Source: Agromyces mediolanus (GTDB lineage Bacteria > Actinomycetota > Actinomycetes > Actinomycetales > Microbacteriaceae). Taken from it: a stretch of DNA of 64,000 nt. The stretch covers positions 19,134 through 83,133 of the forward strand of contig NZ_JAMBNX010000013.1 of assembly GCF_023715325.1 (NCBI RefSeq). Reading direction: 5' to 3'. Both the position numbers and the translations under genes were made by a program. The notes under the pieces were generated by a model. It did not search any database and had not been told where the DNA came from. It saw only the letters and a list, made by a program, of their open reading frames with translations. Positions 16,812 to 25,151 of this stretch are shown here, one piece after another (within the stretch, counting starts at the first letter, position 1; every line of letters begins with the position of its first letter).

Positions 16812-18944
16812 ATGACCGAACTGCGCCCCGCTGCCCTCGACGCCCTCCGCGAACTCGTGGGTCGCGACGACGTCGACTTCCACGACGGCCAGTTCGAGGC
16901 CATCCGCGCCCTCGTCGAGGAGCGCCGCCGAGCGCTCGTCGTGCAGCGCACCGGCTGGGGCAAGTCCGCCGTGTACTTCGTCTCGACCCTGCTGCTGCGC
17001 CGCGCCGGCGCGGGCCCCACCCTGCTCGTCTCGCCGCTCATCGCCCTGATGCGCGACCAGATCGCGGCGGCCGAGCGCGCCGGGGTGCGCGCGGTCGCCA
17101 TCAACTCCACCAACGCGCACGAGTGGCGCGAGGTCGAGCAGCGCCTCGCCGACGACGAGGTCGACGTGCTGCTCGTCTCACCCGAGCGGCTCAACAATCC
17201 GGCCTTCCGCGAGACGCAGCTGCCGCGGCTCGTCGATCGCATCGGCCTGCTCGTCATCGACGAGGCGCACTGCATCAGCGACTGGGGGCACGACTTCCGG
17301 CCCGACTACCGACGCCTGCGCGAGCTCATCGCGCGCATGCCGGTGGGCGTGCCGGTGCTCGCAACGACGGCGACCGCGAACAGCCGGGTGGTCGCCGACG
17401 TCGCCGAACAGTTGGGGGCGACCGTCGCCGACGCCTCGGGCCGGCTCACGACGGGCGGGGCGGACGCCTCGGCCGAGGTGTTGACCATCCGCGGGCCGCT
17501 CGCCCGCGCCTCGCTGCGCCTCGGGGTGCTCGAGCTCCCCGACTCGCCGAGCCGACTGGCCTGGCTCCTCGGTCATCTCGACGAGCTGCCGGGCTCCGGC
17601 ATCATCTACACCCTCACGGTCGCCGCCGCCGTCGACACGGCCCGGCTGCTGCGCGAGCACGGGCACGAGGTGCGCGCCTACACGGGCCAGACCGACCCCG
17701 ACGAGCGGGCCGAGTCCGAGGGCATGCTGAAGCGCAACGAGGTCAAGGCGCTCGTCGCCACGAGTGCGCTCGGCATGGGTTTCGACAAGCCCGACCTCGG
17801 CTTCGTGCTGCACCTCGGCGCCCCCTCCTCCCCCGTGGCGTACTACCAGCAGGTGGGCCGAGCGGGCCGAGCGACCGACAACGCCGACGTGCTGCTCCTG
17901 CCCGGGGTCGAAGACCGCGACATCTGGCACTACTTCGCCACCGCCTCGATGCCCGACGAAGAGCGCGCGAGCCGCGTCATCGCCGCGCTCGGCGATCAGC
18001 CCGTGTCGACGCCGGCGCTCGAGGCGATGGTCGATATCCGCCGCACGCCGCTCGAACTGCTGCTCAAGGTGCTCGATGTCGATGGGGCCGTTCGTCGGGT
18101 GCAGGGCGGCTGGGTCGCCACCGGCGAACCGTGGGTGTACGACGCCGAGCGCTATCGCCGCATCGCGGCCGAGCGGGTCGCCGAGCAGCAGCACATGCTC
18201 GAGTACGAGCGCACCTCCGAGTGCCGCATGGCCTACCTGCAGCGCAGCCTCGACGACGACACCGCGACCCCGTGCGGCCGCTGCGACAGCTGCGCCGGTC
18301 CCTGGTACCCCGCGGCCATCGGCCAGGAGGCGACGGCGGCCGCCCGCGGCGCCCTCGACCGGGTGGGCGTCCCGATCGAACCGCGCGCGCAGTGGCCGAC
18401 GGGCGCCGACTCGCTCGGCGTACCGGTGAAGGGCCGCATCCCCGTCGAGGCCCGCGCCGCCGAGGGCCGAGCCCTCGCGAGGCTCACCGACCTCGGTTGG
18501 GGTGGCGTGCTGCGCGAGCTCTTCGCCGCGGGCGCTCCAGACCAGCCGGTGCCGCCGCGCGTGCTCGACGCCTGCGTGCGCGTGCTCGCGGGCTGGGGCT
18601 GGGCCGAGCGCCCGGCCGCGGTCGTCGCGATGCCCGCACGCTCGCGGCCGCAGCTCGTCGACTCGCTCGCCCGCGGTCTCGCCGAGATCGGCCGACTGCC
18701 GTACCTCGGCGCACTGCAGCTGGTCGAGGGTGGGCCGAGCGGCGAGCCGGGAGGCAACAGCGCGTTCCGCCTGGCCGGCGTGTGGGGGCGGTTCTCCGCC
18801 GACGGCCTCGAACTGCCCGACGGCCCGGTGCTGCTCGTCGACGACCAGGCCGACAGCCGGTGGACGCTCACGGTCGCCGCCCGCACGCTGCGCGAGGCGG
18901 GCGGCGCAGAAGTACTGCCCTTCGTGCTCGCGCTCCGGGGCTGA
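16812..18944 (+). CDS. recQ: RecQ-family ATP-dependent DNA helicase with phosphoribosyltransferase-like C-terminus
   Basis: 710-residue superfamily 2 helicase for DNA repair and recombination intermediates. Walker A region RTGWGKSA (about 46-53), LVSPLIALMRDQ, the RecQ motif VIDEAHCISDWGHDFRPDY (DEAH about 149-152), ATTATAN, and the second domain with IIYTLTVAAAVDTARLL, KALVATSALGMGFDKPD and YYQQVGRAGRA. A zinc-binding set follows at Cys471, 488, 491 and 494. The C-terminal 140 residues are not RQC/HRDC-like: MPARSRPQLVDSLARGLAEI and LLVDDQADSRWTLT (VDD at 676-678) resemble a ComF-type phosphoribosyltransferase fold. Start ATG chosen at MTELRP; the ribosome site is weak. Confidence 0.9.
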   Translation: MTELRPAALDALRELVGRDDVDFHDGQFEAIRALVEERRRALVVQRTGWGKSAVYFVSTLLLRRAGAGPTLLVSPLIALMRDQIAAAERAGVRAVAINSTNAHEWREVEQRLADDEVDVLLVSPERLNNPAFRETQLPRLVDRIGLLVIDEAHCISDWGHDFRPDYRRLRELIARMPVGVPVLATTATANSRVVADVAEQLGATVADASGRLTTGGADASAEVLTIRGPLARASLRLGVLELPDSPSRLAWLLGHLDELPGSGIIYTLTVAAAVDTARLLREHGHEVRAYTGQTDPDERAESEGMLKRNEVKALVATSALGMGFDKPDLGFVLHLGAPSSPVAYYQQVGRAGRATDNADVLLLPGVEDRDIWHYFATASMPDEERASRVIAALGDQPVSTPALEAMVDIRRTPLELLLKVLDVDGAVRRVQGGWVATGEPWVYDAERYRRIAAERVAEQQHMLEYERTSECRMAYLQRSLDDDTATPCGRCDSCAGPWYPAAIGQEATAAARGALDRVGVPIEPRAQWPTGADSLGVPVKGRIPVEARAAEGRALARLTDLGWGGVLRELFAAGAPDQPVPPRVLDACVRVLAGWGWAERPAAVVAMPARSRPQLVDSLARGLAEIGRLPYLGALQLVEGGPSGEPGGNSAFRLAGVWGRFSADGLELPDGPVLLVDDQADSRWTLTVAARTLREAGGAEVLPFVLALRG

Positions 18945-18978
18945 GGCGGGCCCCGCCGCGTCGCCCCCGGCAGACGAA

Positions 18979-19016
18979 GAACCCGCCCGCAGCCCTGCTC
19001 GGGTGCGGACGGGTTC
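18979..19016. terminator. Bidirectional hairpin between recQ and the DEAD-box helicase gene
   Basis: Arms GAACCCGCCCGCA (18979-18991) and TGCGGACGGGTTC (19004-19016) pair with one mismatch around a 12-base loop. It lies 35 bp after the recQ stop and 34 bp before the end of the convergent helicase gene. A short T-containing tail (GTTC) follows on the plus strand. Confidence 0.7.
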
Positions 19017-19049
19017 GTTCGGAGACAGGTCGCCGGGCGGGCGACGCGC

Positions 19050-21452
19050 CTACTCGGCGGGCGTCTCGCCCTGCTCGACGGATGCGTCGTCAGACGGCTC
19101 GGCGTCAGCCGGCTCTGCAGCAGCCGCCTCGGCGTCAGCCAGCTCGGCGTCAGCCGGCTCGGGCGCAGCCGCGACCTCGACGGGCCCGAGGTCGAACAGG
19201 AGCTCGTCGCCGAGGCGCACGTCCTCGAAGTCGACCTCGATCTCGGCGCGGTCGAGCAGCTCGTTCATGCGACGCTGCCGGTTGCGCGGGATGAGGGTCA
19301 CGACCCGGCCGGTGCGACCGGCGCGGCCGGTGCGGCCCGAGCGGTGCAGGTAGGTCTTGTACTCCTCGGGCGCGTCGGCCTGGATCACCAGGTCGATGTC
19401 GTCGACGTGGATGCCTCGGGCCGCGACGTCGGTCGCGACGAGCACGTCGACCCGGCCGCTCGTGAGCTGCTGCAGGTTGCGGGTGCGTCGCGACTGGTTC
19501 AGGTCGCCGTGCAGGGCGACGGCGCGCACGCCGGCGTCCCCGAGGTGCTCGGTGAGGTCCTCGGCGAACGCGCGGGTGCGCGAGAAGACGAGGGTCTTGC
19601 CGTCGCGGTCGGCGAGCTGGGCGACGATGTCGCGCTTGTCGCGGTTGTCGATCACGAACACGCGGTGCTCGATGGTGCCGGAGGCCTGGTCCTCGCCGGC
19701 GACCTCGTGCACGGCCGGGTCGTCGAGGAATTCCTCGACGAGCGTGGCCACACCCGTGTCGAGCGTCGCCGAGAAGAGCAGCTTCTGGCCGCCGTCGCGG
19801 GTCTCGCGAAGGATGCGTTGCACCGGCTCGAGGAAGCCGAGGTCGCACATGTGGTCGGCCTCGTCGAGCACCGTGATGCGGATGTCGGACAGGTCGAGGT
19901 GTCCCTGCGCGAGCAGGTCCTCGATGCGGCCGGGCGTGCCGATGACGATGTCGACGCCGCGGCGGAGCGCGCCCACCTGGCGGGCCTGCGGCACACCGCC
20001 GTAGACCTGCGTGGTGAACAGTCCCACGGACTGGGCGATCGGCTGCACGGTGCGGTCGATCTGCAGGGCGAGCTCACGGGTCGGCGCGAGGATCAGGGCG
20101 CGGGGGGCGCGGCCCATCTGCCGCTTGCGGCGACCGTCGGGACCGTTCTCCGTGTCGCGCTGCTGCTCGGCCCAGAGCTGCATGAGCCGCTCCACGGTCG
20201 GCGCGCCGAAGGCGATGGTCTTGCCGGAGCCGGTGCGGCCACGGCCGAGCACATCGCGTCCCTCGAGCACGACGGGGATGGTCGCCGCCTGGATCGGGAA
20301 CGGCGACTCGGCACCGAGCTCCTTCAGCGCGCGGACGATGTTGTCACCGAGGCCGAGCTCGCCGAAGCCGATGCCGTCCACCTCGTCGGCCTGGATGGCC
20401 TTCGCTTCGAGACGCTCGAGCACGACGTCGTCCTCCGGGGAGAAGTGGCTGCGCTCGTCCTTCGCCGGGTAGAACGAGGAGGGGCGACGCTCCGAGTCCC
20501 GGAAGCCCGGACGGTCGAAGTCCCGACGCTGGCCGCGCTGGTTCGCTGAGCCCGTCGAAGCGCCGTCCCGGTCGAAGTCGCGGCGCTGGCCGCGCTGGTT
20601 CGCTGAGCCCGTCGAAGCGCCGTCCCGGTCGAACGAACGACGCGGGCGGTCGTCACGATCGAAGGAACGCGCGGGACGCTCATCGCGATCGAACCGACGC
20701 GGCGCACGCTCGTCACGATCGAACGAACGACGCGGACGCTCGTCACGATCGAAGGAACGCGCGGGACGGTCGTCACGATCGAAACGACGCGGGCCACGCT
20801 GGTTCGCTGAGCCCGTCGAAGCGTCATCCCGATCGAAGCGACGCGGCGCGCGATCATCCCGATCGAACGAACGACGCGGACGGTCGTCACGATCGAACGA
20901 ACGAGCCGGTCGGTCATCCCGATCGAACCGACGCGGGCCACGCTGGTTCGCTGAGCCCGTCGAAGCGTCATCCCGATCGAATCGACGCGGCGCACGCTCA
21001 TCCCGATCGAAGCGACGCGGCGCACGCTCATCACGGTCGAAGCGACGCGGAGCCCGATCGTCACGATCGTACGAACGACGCGGAGCGCGATCATCCCGAT
21101 CGTACGAACGCGCCGGGCGGTCGTCCCGGCGGTGCGCTGAGCCCGCCGAAGGGTCGAAGCGACGCGGGGCGCGCTCGTCACGATCGTACGAACGGCCCGG
21201 GCGGCGGCCCGTCGAAGCGTCGTCGCGGCCGTCGCGCTCGGAGCGGTGCGGGGCACGACCGCTCTCGGTGCGCTCCTCGCGCGTCCAGCGCGGCTTGCGG
21301 TCGGAGGCCTCCTCGGGGCGGTAGCCGCGGTGGCCGGGGCTGCGCGAGCCGGGCTTGCCGCTGCCTGCCGGGCGACCGGCGCGGCTGCTCTTCGCGTACG
21401 AGGGGTCGAAGTCGTGGGCTCGTCCGCCCGCGGGCTTCTTGTTCTTCGGCAT
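19050..21452 (-). CDS. DEAD-box ATP-dependent RNA helicase with Arg/Asp-rich, repeat-invaded N-terminus
   Basis: 800-residue RNA helicase. The core (about residues 340-740) contains the Q motif and Walker A (FPIQAATIPVVLEGRD, GRTGSGKT), PTRELALQI, TPGRIEDLL, the DEAD box in VLDEADHMCDLGF, SATL, LVFSRTRAF, ATDVAARG and HRSGRTGRAGRTG. The first 330 residues are a low-complexity RNA-binding-like tail made of DRDDRAPRRF and DRDERPRRSF units. Inside it, four in-frame copies of family B repeat are read as STGSANQRG, plus two decayed copies. A Glu/Ala-rich tail ends the protein. Start ATG 21452 with AGGAAG upstream. Cold-adaptation or ribosome-assembly roles are known for relatives; the exact role here is unknown. 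Confidence 0.93.
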   Translation of the reverse strand: MPKNKKPAGGRAHDFDPSYAKSSRAGRPAGSGKPGSRSPGHRGYRPEEASDRKPRWTREERTESGRAPHRSERDGRDDASTGRRPGRSYDRDERAPRRFDPSAGSAHRRDDRPARSYDRDDRAPRRSYDRDDRAPRRFDRDERAPRRFDRDERAPRRFDRDDASTGSANQRGPRRFDRDDRPARSFDRDDRPRRSFDRDDRAPRRFDRDDASTGSANQRGPRRFDRDDRPARSFDRDERPRRSFDRDERAPRRFDRDERPARSFDRDDRPRRSFDRDGASTGSANQRGQRRDFDRDGASTGSANQRGQRRDFDRPGFRDSERRPSSFYPAKDERSHFSPEDDVVLERLEAKAIQADEVDGIGFGELGLGDNIVRALKELGAESPFPIQAATIPVVLEGRDVLGRGRTGSGKTIAFGAPTVERLMQLWAEQQRDTENGPDGRRKRQMGRAPRALILAPTRELALQIDRTVQPIAQSVGLFTTQVYGGVPQARQVGALRRGVDIVIGTPGRIEDLLAQGHLDLSDIRITVLDEADHMCDLGFLEPVQRILRETRDGGQKLLFSATLDTGVATLVEEFLDDPAVHEVAGEDQASGTIEHRVFVIDNRDKRDIVAQLADRDGKTLVFSRTRAFAEDLTEHLGDAGVRAVALHGDLNQSRRTRNLQQLTSGRVDVLVATDVAARGIHVDDIDLVIQADAPEEYKTYLHRSGRTGRAGRTGRVVTLIPRNRQRRMNELLDRAEIEVDFEDVRLGDELLFDLGPVEVAAAPEPADAELADAEAAAAEPADAEPSDDASVEQGETPAE
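20536..21230. repeat. Family B elements inside the DEAD-box helicase coding sequence
   Basis: GGTTCGCTGAGCCCGTCGAAGCG is found at about 20540, 20598, 20802 and 20945, with decayed versions at about 21130 and 21198. All are in the same frame and orientation, giving STGSANQRG in the protein. The surrounding DRD/RR units are also tandemly repeated in DNA, so some copies may have spread with unit duplication. Confidence 0.85.
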
Positions 21453-21764
21453 GGTGGTGCTTCCTGGGTTTTGCTTGAGTACATGGCGGTGCCGCCGCGA
21501 GGCGCGGCACACCGAGAACCCGGGAGCATCGTCGACCGGGGCCGTTCACATACGGTGACTATCCGCAGCCTGATGCTGCGGAACCGGCCCTCAGGACTCA
21601 CAAACCCATCCGCGCACAGCGCGGTGTCCAGAACCGACCTGCCAACGATACCCGATCGCCGCTGGGAAAGCGCCGGGCATCACTCGGCGGCGACGACGGC
21701 GCCGCTCCGGCATCCCACCGTGCGTCGAAATCCCGCGGAAACACGCGCCGCGTACCCTCGCCCC
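21453..21764. other. Divergent intergenic region, helicase leader and GNAT promoter
   Basis: A 312-bp stretch without a recognisable gene. It contains the hairpin CCGCAG-CCTGATG-CTGCGG (21563-21581), which would lie in the 5' leader of the helicase mRNA if that promoter is to its right. At its right end is TACCCT (21753-21758) six bases before the GTG of the GNAT gene. Confidence 0.5.
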
Positions 21765-21767
21765 GTG
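21753..21767 (+). promoter_or_regulatory. Leaderless promoter of the GNAT gene
   Basis: TACCCT matches the actinobacterial -10 pattern TAnnnT, and six bases separate it from the GTG start. No Shine-Dalgarno sequence precedes the GTG, so transcription probably begins at the start codon. Confidence 0.55.
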
Positions 21768-22304
21768 ACCAGCACCGTGTCGATCCGCATCGAAGCCCCG
21801 CGCCAGCCCGACATCGAGCGTCTGCTTGCCGGCAGCAGCGAGTACTCCTTCTCGCTCGGCTACCCGCCGGAGGCCTGCTTCCTGCTCGACGTCGGGCAGC
21901 TCGAGCAGCCGGGCGTGCGGCTCTTCGTCGCTCGCGACGGGTCGGGCACGGCGCTCGGTATCGCCGCGCTCGTCGAGGGTGGCCATGCGGACGACGAGCA
22001 CGCGGCCGACTTCGCCGGGCGGGGCGAACTCAAGCGCATGTACGTCGACGAACGAGCCAGGGGGCTCGGCGTCGCCGGTCGCCTGCTCGACGCGGTCGAG
22101 GCGGATGCCGCGAGCCGAGGCATCCGGGAGCTCGTGCTCGAGACCGGCACCCTGCACCTGCCCGCCCAGGCGCTGTACGCGAAGCACGGCTACCGGGTGG
22201 TTCCGCTCTTCGGGCCGTACGTGGGCGAGGAGTACAGCATCTGCATGGCGAAGGCGCTGACTTCGCGTTCGGCCGACGCGGAGGTAGCATCGCTGCACCC
22301 CTGA
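21765..22304 (+). CDS. GNAT-family N-acetyltransferase
   Basis: 179-residue acetyl-CoA-dependent acetyltransferase of unknown substrate. The acetyl-CoA site is typical: ELKRMYVDERARGLGVAGRLLDAVE (R-x-x-G-x-G/A) near residues 85-110, followed by VLETGTLHLPAQALYAKHGYRVV near the C-terminus. The opening IRIEAPRQPDIERLLA matches small amino-acid or antibiotic-modifying GNAT proteins. The GTG start fits a leaderless promoter. The downstream hydrolase gene begins 13 bp after its stop and may be cotranscribed. Confidence 0.88.
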   Translation: MTSTVSIRIEAPRQPDIERLLAGSSEYSFSLGYPPEACFLLDVGQLEQPGVRLFVARDGSGTALGIAALVEGGHADDEHAADFAGRGELKRMYVDERARGLGVAGRLLDAVEADAASRGIRELVLETGTLHLPAQALYAKHGYRVVPLFGPYVGEEYSICMAKALTSRSADAEVASLHP

Positions 22305-22317
22305 ACCCGGAGCCCCC

Positions 22318-23367
22318 GTGACCCGCACTCGATCCTCCGGCGGTCGCGGCGGGCGCACGCGCCTGGTGCTGGTCGCCGCTGCCGCCCTCGTCGGCCTCGC
22401 CGTGACCGGCATGCTCTCGGGCTTCCACCTGCCGCTGCAGCCGATCGAGCCCGACGCCGCGGAGTCCCGCAGCGAGCTCGCGAGCGTGGTGCCGATCGGC
22501 ATCCGCACCTTCGAGGCACCGGCTGGGCTCGTCGTCGACGAGGACCTCCCGTACGGCGTGCGCGAGGACGGCACGCTGCTCACGCTCGACGTCTGCCGGC
22601 CTGCGGACGCGGTCGGGTCGGCGTCGAGCACGGAGGGGACGGATGCCGCGACGGGCGCACTGCCCGCGGTCGTCTCGATCCACGGCGGCAGCTGGGCCCG
22701 CGGCGACAAGGCGAACGCGGACTGGCGCAACGTCTGCCTGTGGCTCGCGAGCGAGGGCTTCGTCGCCGCCTCGGTGAACTACCGACTCGTGCCGGACGCC
22801 GTGTTCCCCGCACAGCTCGACGACGTGGCGCTCGCCGTCGAGTGGCTGCGGGAGCCCGAGCAGCTGGCGGAGTTCGGCATCGATCCCGGGCGCATCGGCG
22901 CCTTCGGCGGCTCGGCGGGCGGCAGCCTCGCCGCCCTGCTCGGCGCCCGCGGCGACGGCCCGCTCGACACCGGATCGCGGGTGGCGGCCGTCGCCGAGCT
23001 GTCCGGCCCGGTCGGGCTCACCGGGCCCGCCCTCGACACCGACGGCGCCTCCCCGTGGCTGCGGTCGATCGTGACCGACTACCTCGGCTGCGCCCCGGGG
23101 GACGCCGCGTGCGGGGCGGCGGCCGAGGCATCCGCGGCGACGCACCTGGATGCGAGCGATCCGCCGGTGTTCCTCGCCCAGTCGGATGCGGAGGTCATCC
23201 CGCTCGGGCAGCAGACCGCGTTCGTCGCGGCGCTCGAGGCGGCCGGGGTTCCCGTCGAGTCGCTCGTGGTGCCGGGATCGGCGCACTCGATCGGCATCCT
23301 CGACGCGCCGATGCGCGCACGGGTGGCGGCGTTCCTGCACGCGGCGCTCGACGGCGTGGTTCGCTGA
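22318..23367 (+). CDS. Membrane-anchored or exported alpha/beta hydrolase (esterase-like)
   Basis: 349-residue hydrolase with an N-terminal hydrophobic helix (LVLVAAAALVGLAVTGML, about residues 16-33), so the catalytic domain is probably outside the cell. It resembles the hormone-sensitive-lipase type: oxyanion motif SIHGGSWARGD, nucleophile elbow FGGSAGGSLAALLG, an acidic residue in FLAQSDAEVIPLG and the His in VPGSAHSIGI. Start GTG with GGAG upstream. The TGA stop (23365-23367) lies inside a family B repeat, so the last residues (VVR) are repeat-encoded and the original end may have been altered. Substrate unknown. Confidence 0.88.
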   Translation: MTRTRSSGGRGGRTRLVLVAAAALVGLAVTGMLSGFHLPLQPIEPDAAESRSELASVVPIGIRTFEAPAGLVVDEDLPYGVREDGTLLTLDVCRPADAVGSASSTEGTDAATGALPAVVSIHGGSWARGDKANADWRNVCLWLASEGFVAASVNYRLVPDAVFPAQLDDVALAVEWLREPEQLAEFGIDPGRIGAFGGSAGGSLAALLGARGDGPLDTGSRVAAVAELSGPVGLTGPALDTDGASPWLRSIVTDYLGCAPGDAACGAAAEASAATHLDASDPPVFLAQSDAEVIPLGQQTAFVAALEAAGVPVESLVVPGSAHSIGILDAPMRARVAAFLHAALDGVVR

Positions 23368-23474
23368 GCCCGTCGAAGCGACAGCGGCGATCGCTTCGAC
23401 AAGCTCAGCGAACCTGGATTGGTTCGCTGAGCCCGTCGAAGCGGACTCCTCGCTTCGACAAGCTCAGCGAACCA
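23358..23474. repeat. Family B repeat array between convergent genes
   Basis: Four copies in alternating orientation: GGTTCGCTGAGCCCG.., then its inverse, then direct, then inverse. They form two hairpins that fill the gap between the hydrolase gene and the first ABC binding-protein gene, which converge. The first copy overlaps the hydrolase stop codon. Confidence 0.85.
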
Positions 23475-23478
23475 CTTG

Positions 23479-25113
23479 CTACTCGCCGCCGATCATCGCC
23501 GCCCAGGGGTAGTTGAGCTGCACGGCGGCGGTCGGCGCCCCGGTCAGGCCCTTCCCGAGGAACACCGCGTTGTACGGCGTGTAGATCGGCAGCCACGTCG
23601 GGTCGTCGATCTCGATCGACTGGGCCGCGATGAGCGAGGCGGCCCGCTCGGCGTCGTCGGAGCTCGCCCGCGAGGCGTCGATCGCCTGGTCGAACTCCGC
23701 GTTCGACCATCCGGAGAGGTTGAAGAAGTTGTCGCTCTCCAGGTACTGGTAGATCTGCGTCGGGTCCGGGAAGTCGGTCTGCCAGAGCGAGAAGATCAGG
23801 TCGATGCCGTCGCGGGCGGCGGGGTCGCTGTAGAGCGCGTTGTAGCCGTCGGCGGGCAGCGAGGTGAGCTCCGCCTCGAGCCCGATCGCCTGCGCGGCGC
23901 GCTGCACCTCGGCGCCGATGATCGGCATCTCCGCCTGCGAGTTCGTCACCGCGATGGTGAGGGTCTCGCTCGGCACACCGGCCTCGGCGACGAGCGCCTT
24001 CGCCTCCTCGAGGCCGCCGGTCGCGTCGGCGATCTCCTGGTACGCCTGCTCGAAGTCTTCGCGGGCGAAGCCTCAGGTGCCGGGCGATGCGGGTGCGGCG
24101 AGCGGGTCGGCCGCTCCGGCGACGGCGGCGGCGATGATGCCCTCCCGGTCGATGCTCATCGCGAGTGCCTGCCGGATGCGCGGGTCGGCGAGCGCGCCGT
24201 CGAGCGAGGTCACCATGGCGACGTAGCTGCCGGAGGTGCGCCCGAAGGCGAGCGTGCCCTGACCGCCGCCCTGCAGACGTGCGAAGCCGGAGGCGGGGAC
24301 GCCCCAGGTGCCGTCGACCTCGCCGGAGAGCAGCGCGTTCACCCGCGCGGCGGGGTCGCGCACGAAGGAGAAGTCGACCTCGGCGACGAGCGAGGGCAGC
24401 GAGTCGTCCCAGTAGTCGTCGAAGCGTTCGAGGGTGATCGCCTCACCGGCCCGCCAGGAGGCGAGCGAGTACGGCCCGGTGCAGTCGAGGTCGGAGCCGG
24501 GGGTGCCGAAGTCGGTGCCCTGCGCCTCGGTCGACGCCCGGTTCACGATGCGGCCGGCGCCGGTGGCGAGCGCCTGCGACAGCGTCTGGTCGGGTGCCGT
24601 GAGCGTGATCGTGACCTGATTCGGCGCGGTCGCGACGATGTCGGCGACGTTCGCGTACACGGCGGTGTGGAACGAGCCGAGGTCGTCGCTGCGCGAGCGG
24701 TTCAGGCTGTAGACGACGTCGTCCGCCGTGAGCGGCGCCCCGCTGTGGAACCTCACCCCGTCGCGGAGGGTGTAGACGAGCGTCAGCGGGTCGGGCTGCT
24801 TGAACGACTCGGCGAGCGCGGGCTCGATCGTGAAGTCCGGCGTGATGCGCATGAGGCTCTCGCAGACGTTCGCGAGCACCTCCATCGGCGGGAAGTCGTT
24901 CGGGTAGATGGGGTCGAGCGAGGACGGCTCGGCGTAGAGCGCCCAGTCGAGGCGGTCCACCTCGCTCGTCGGGACGGGCAGCGACTCGGTGAGCTCGGGC
25001 GTCGTCCCCTTCGAGGGGGACGGGCCGGCGGCGGTGCAGCCGGCGAGGAGCACGGCGGCGGCGAGGGCGGCGGCGCCCCCGGCCAGTCGCGGCGTGCGGC
25101 GGGACATCGACAT
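23479..25113 (-). pseudogene. Peptide/nickel-type ABC transporter substrate-binding lipoprotein, interrupted by in-frame TGA
   Basis: Would encode a 544-residue family 5 extracellular binding protein: lipobox in AAAVLLAGC, then EPSSLDPIYPNDFPP, YTLRDGVRFHSGAPLTADDVVYSL and a C-terminal half with DGIDLIFSLWQTDFPDP. The frame is open throughout except for TGA at 24075-24073 (codon 347), in the context SPGT-stop-GFARED. The paralogue at 28634-30274 has VPGTWGYERD here, so a Trp codon TGG has become TGA. No base is inserted or lost. It may be a recent nonsense mutation, a sequencing error or, less likely, readthrough. Start ATG 25113 has AGGAGA upstream. It is the last gene of the importer operon. 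Confidence 0.85.
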
Positions 25114-25151
25114 TGATCTCTCCTTGCGGGGGATGCGGGACGGCGGAACCG

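Noticed and set aside
15189..18944. A long frame beginning [10 protein letters not shown] upstream of recQ
   Set aside because: Its beginning is the translation of the family A palindrome; the same peptide appears at other copies. The RecQ protein begins at 16812.
23479..25113. Two separate genes for the two halves of the binding protein
   Set aside because: Both halves are in the same frame, and the gap translates to family-like sequence with only one TGA, so it is one interrupted gene.
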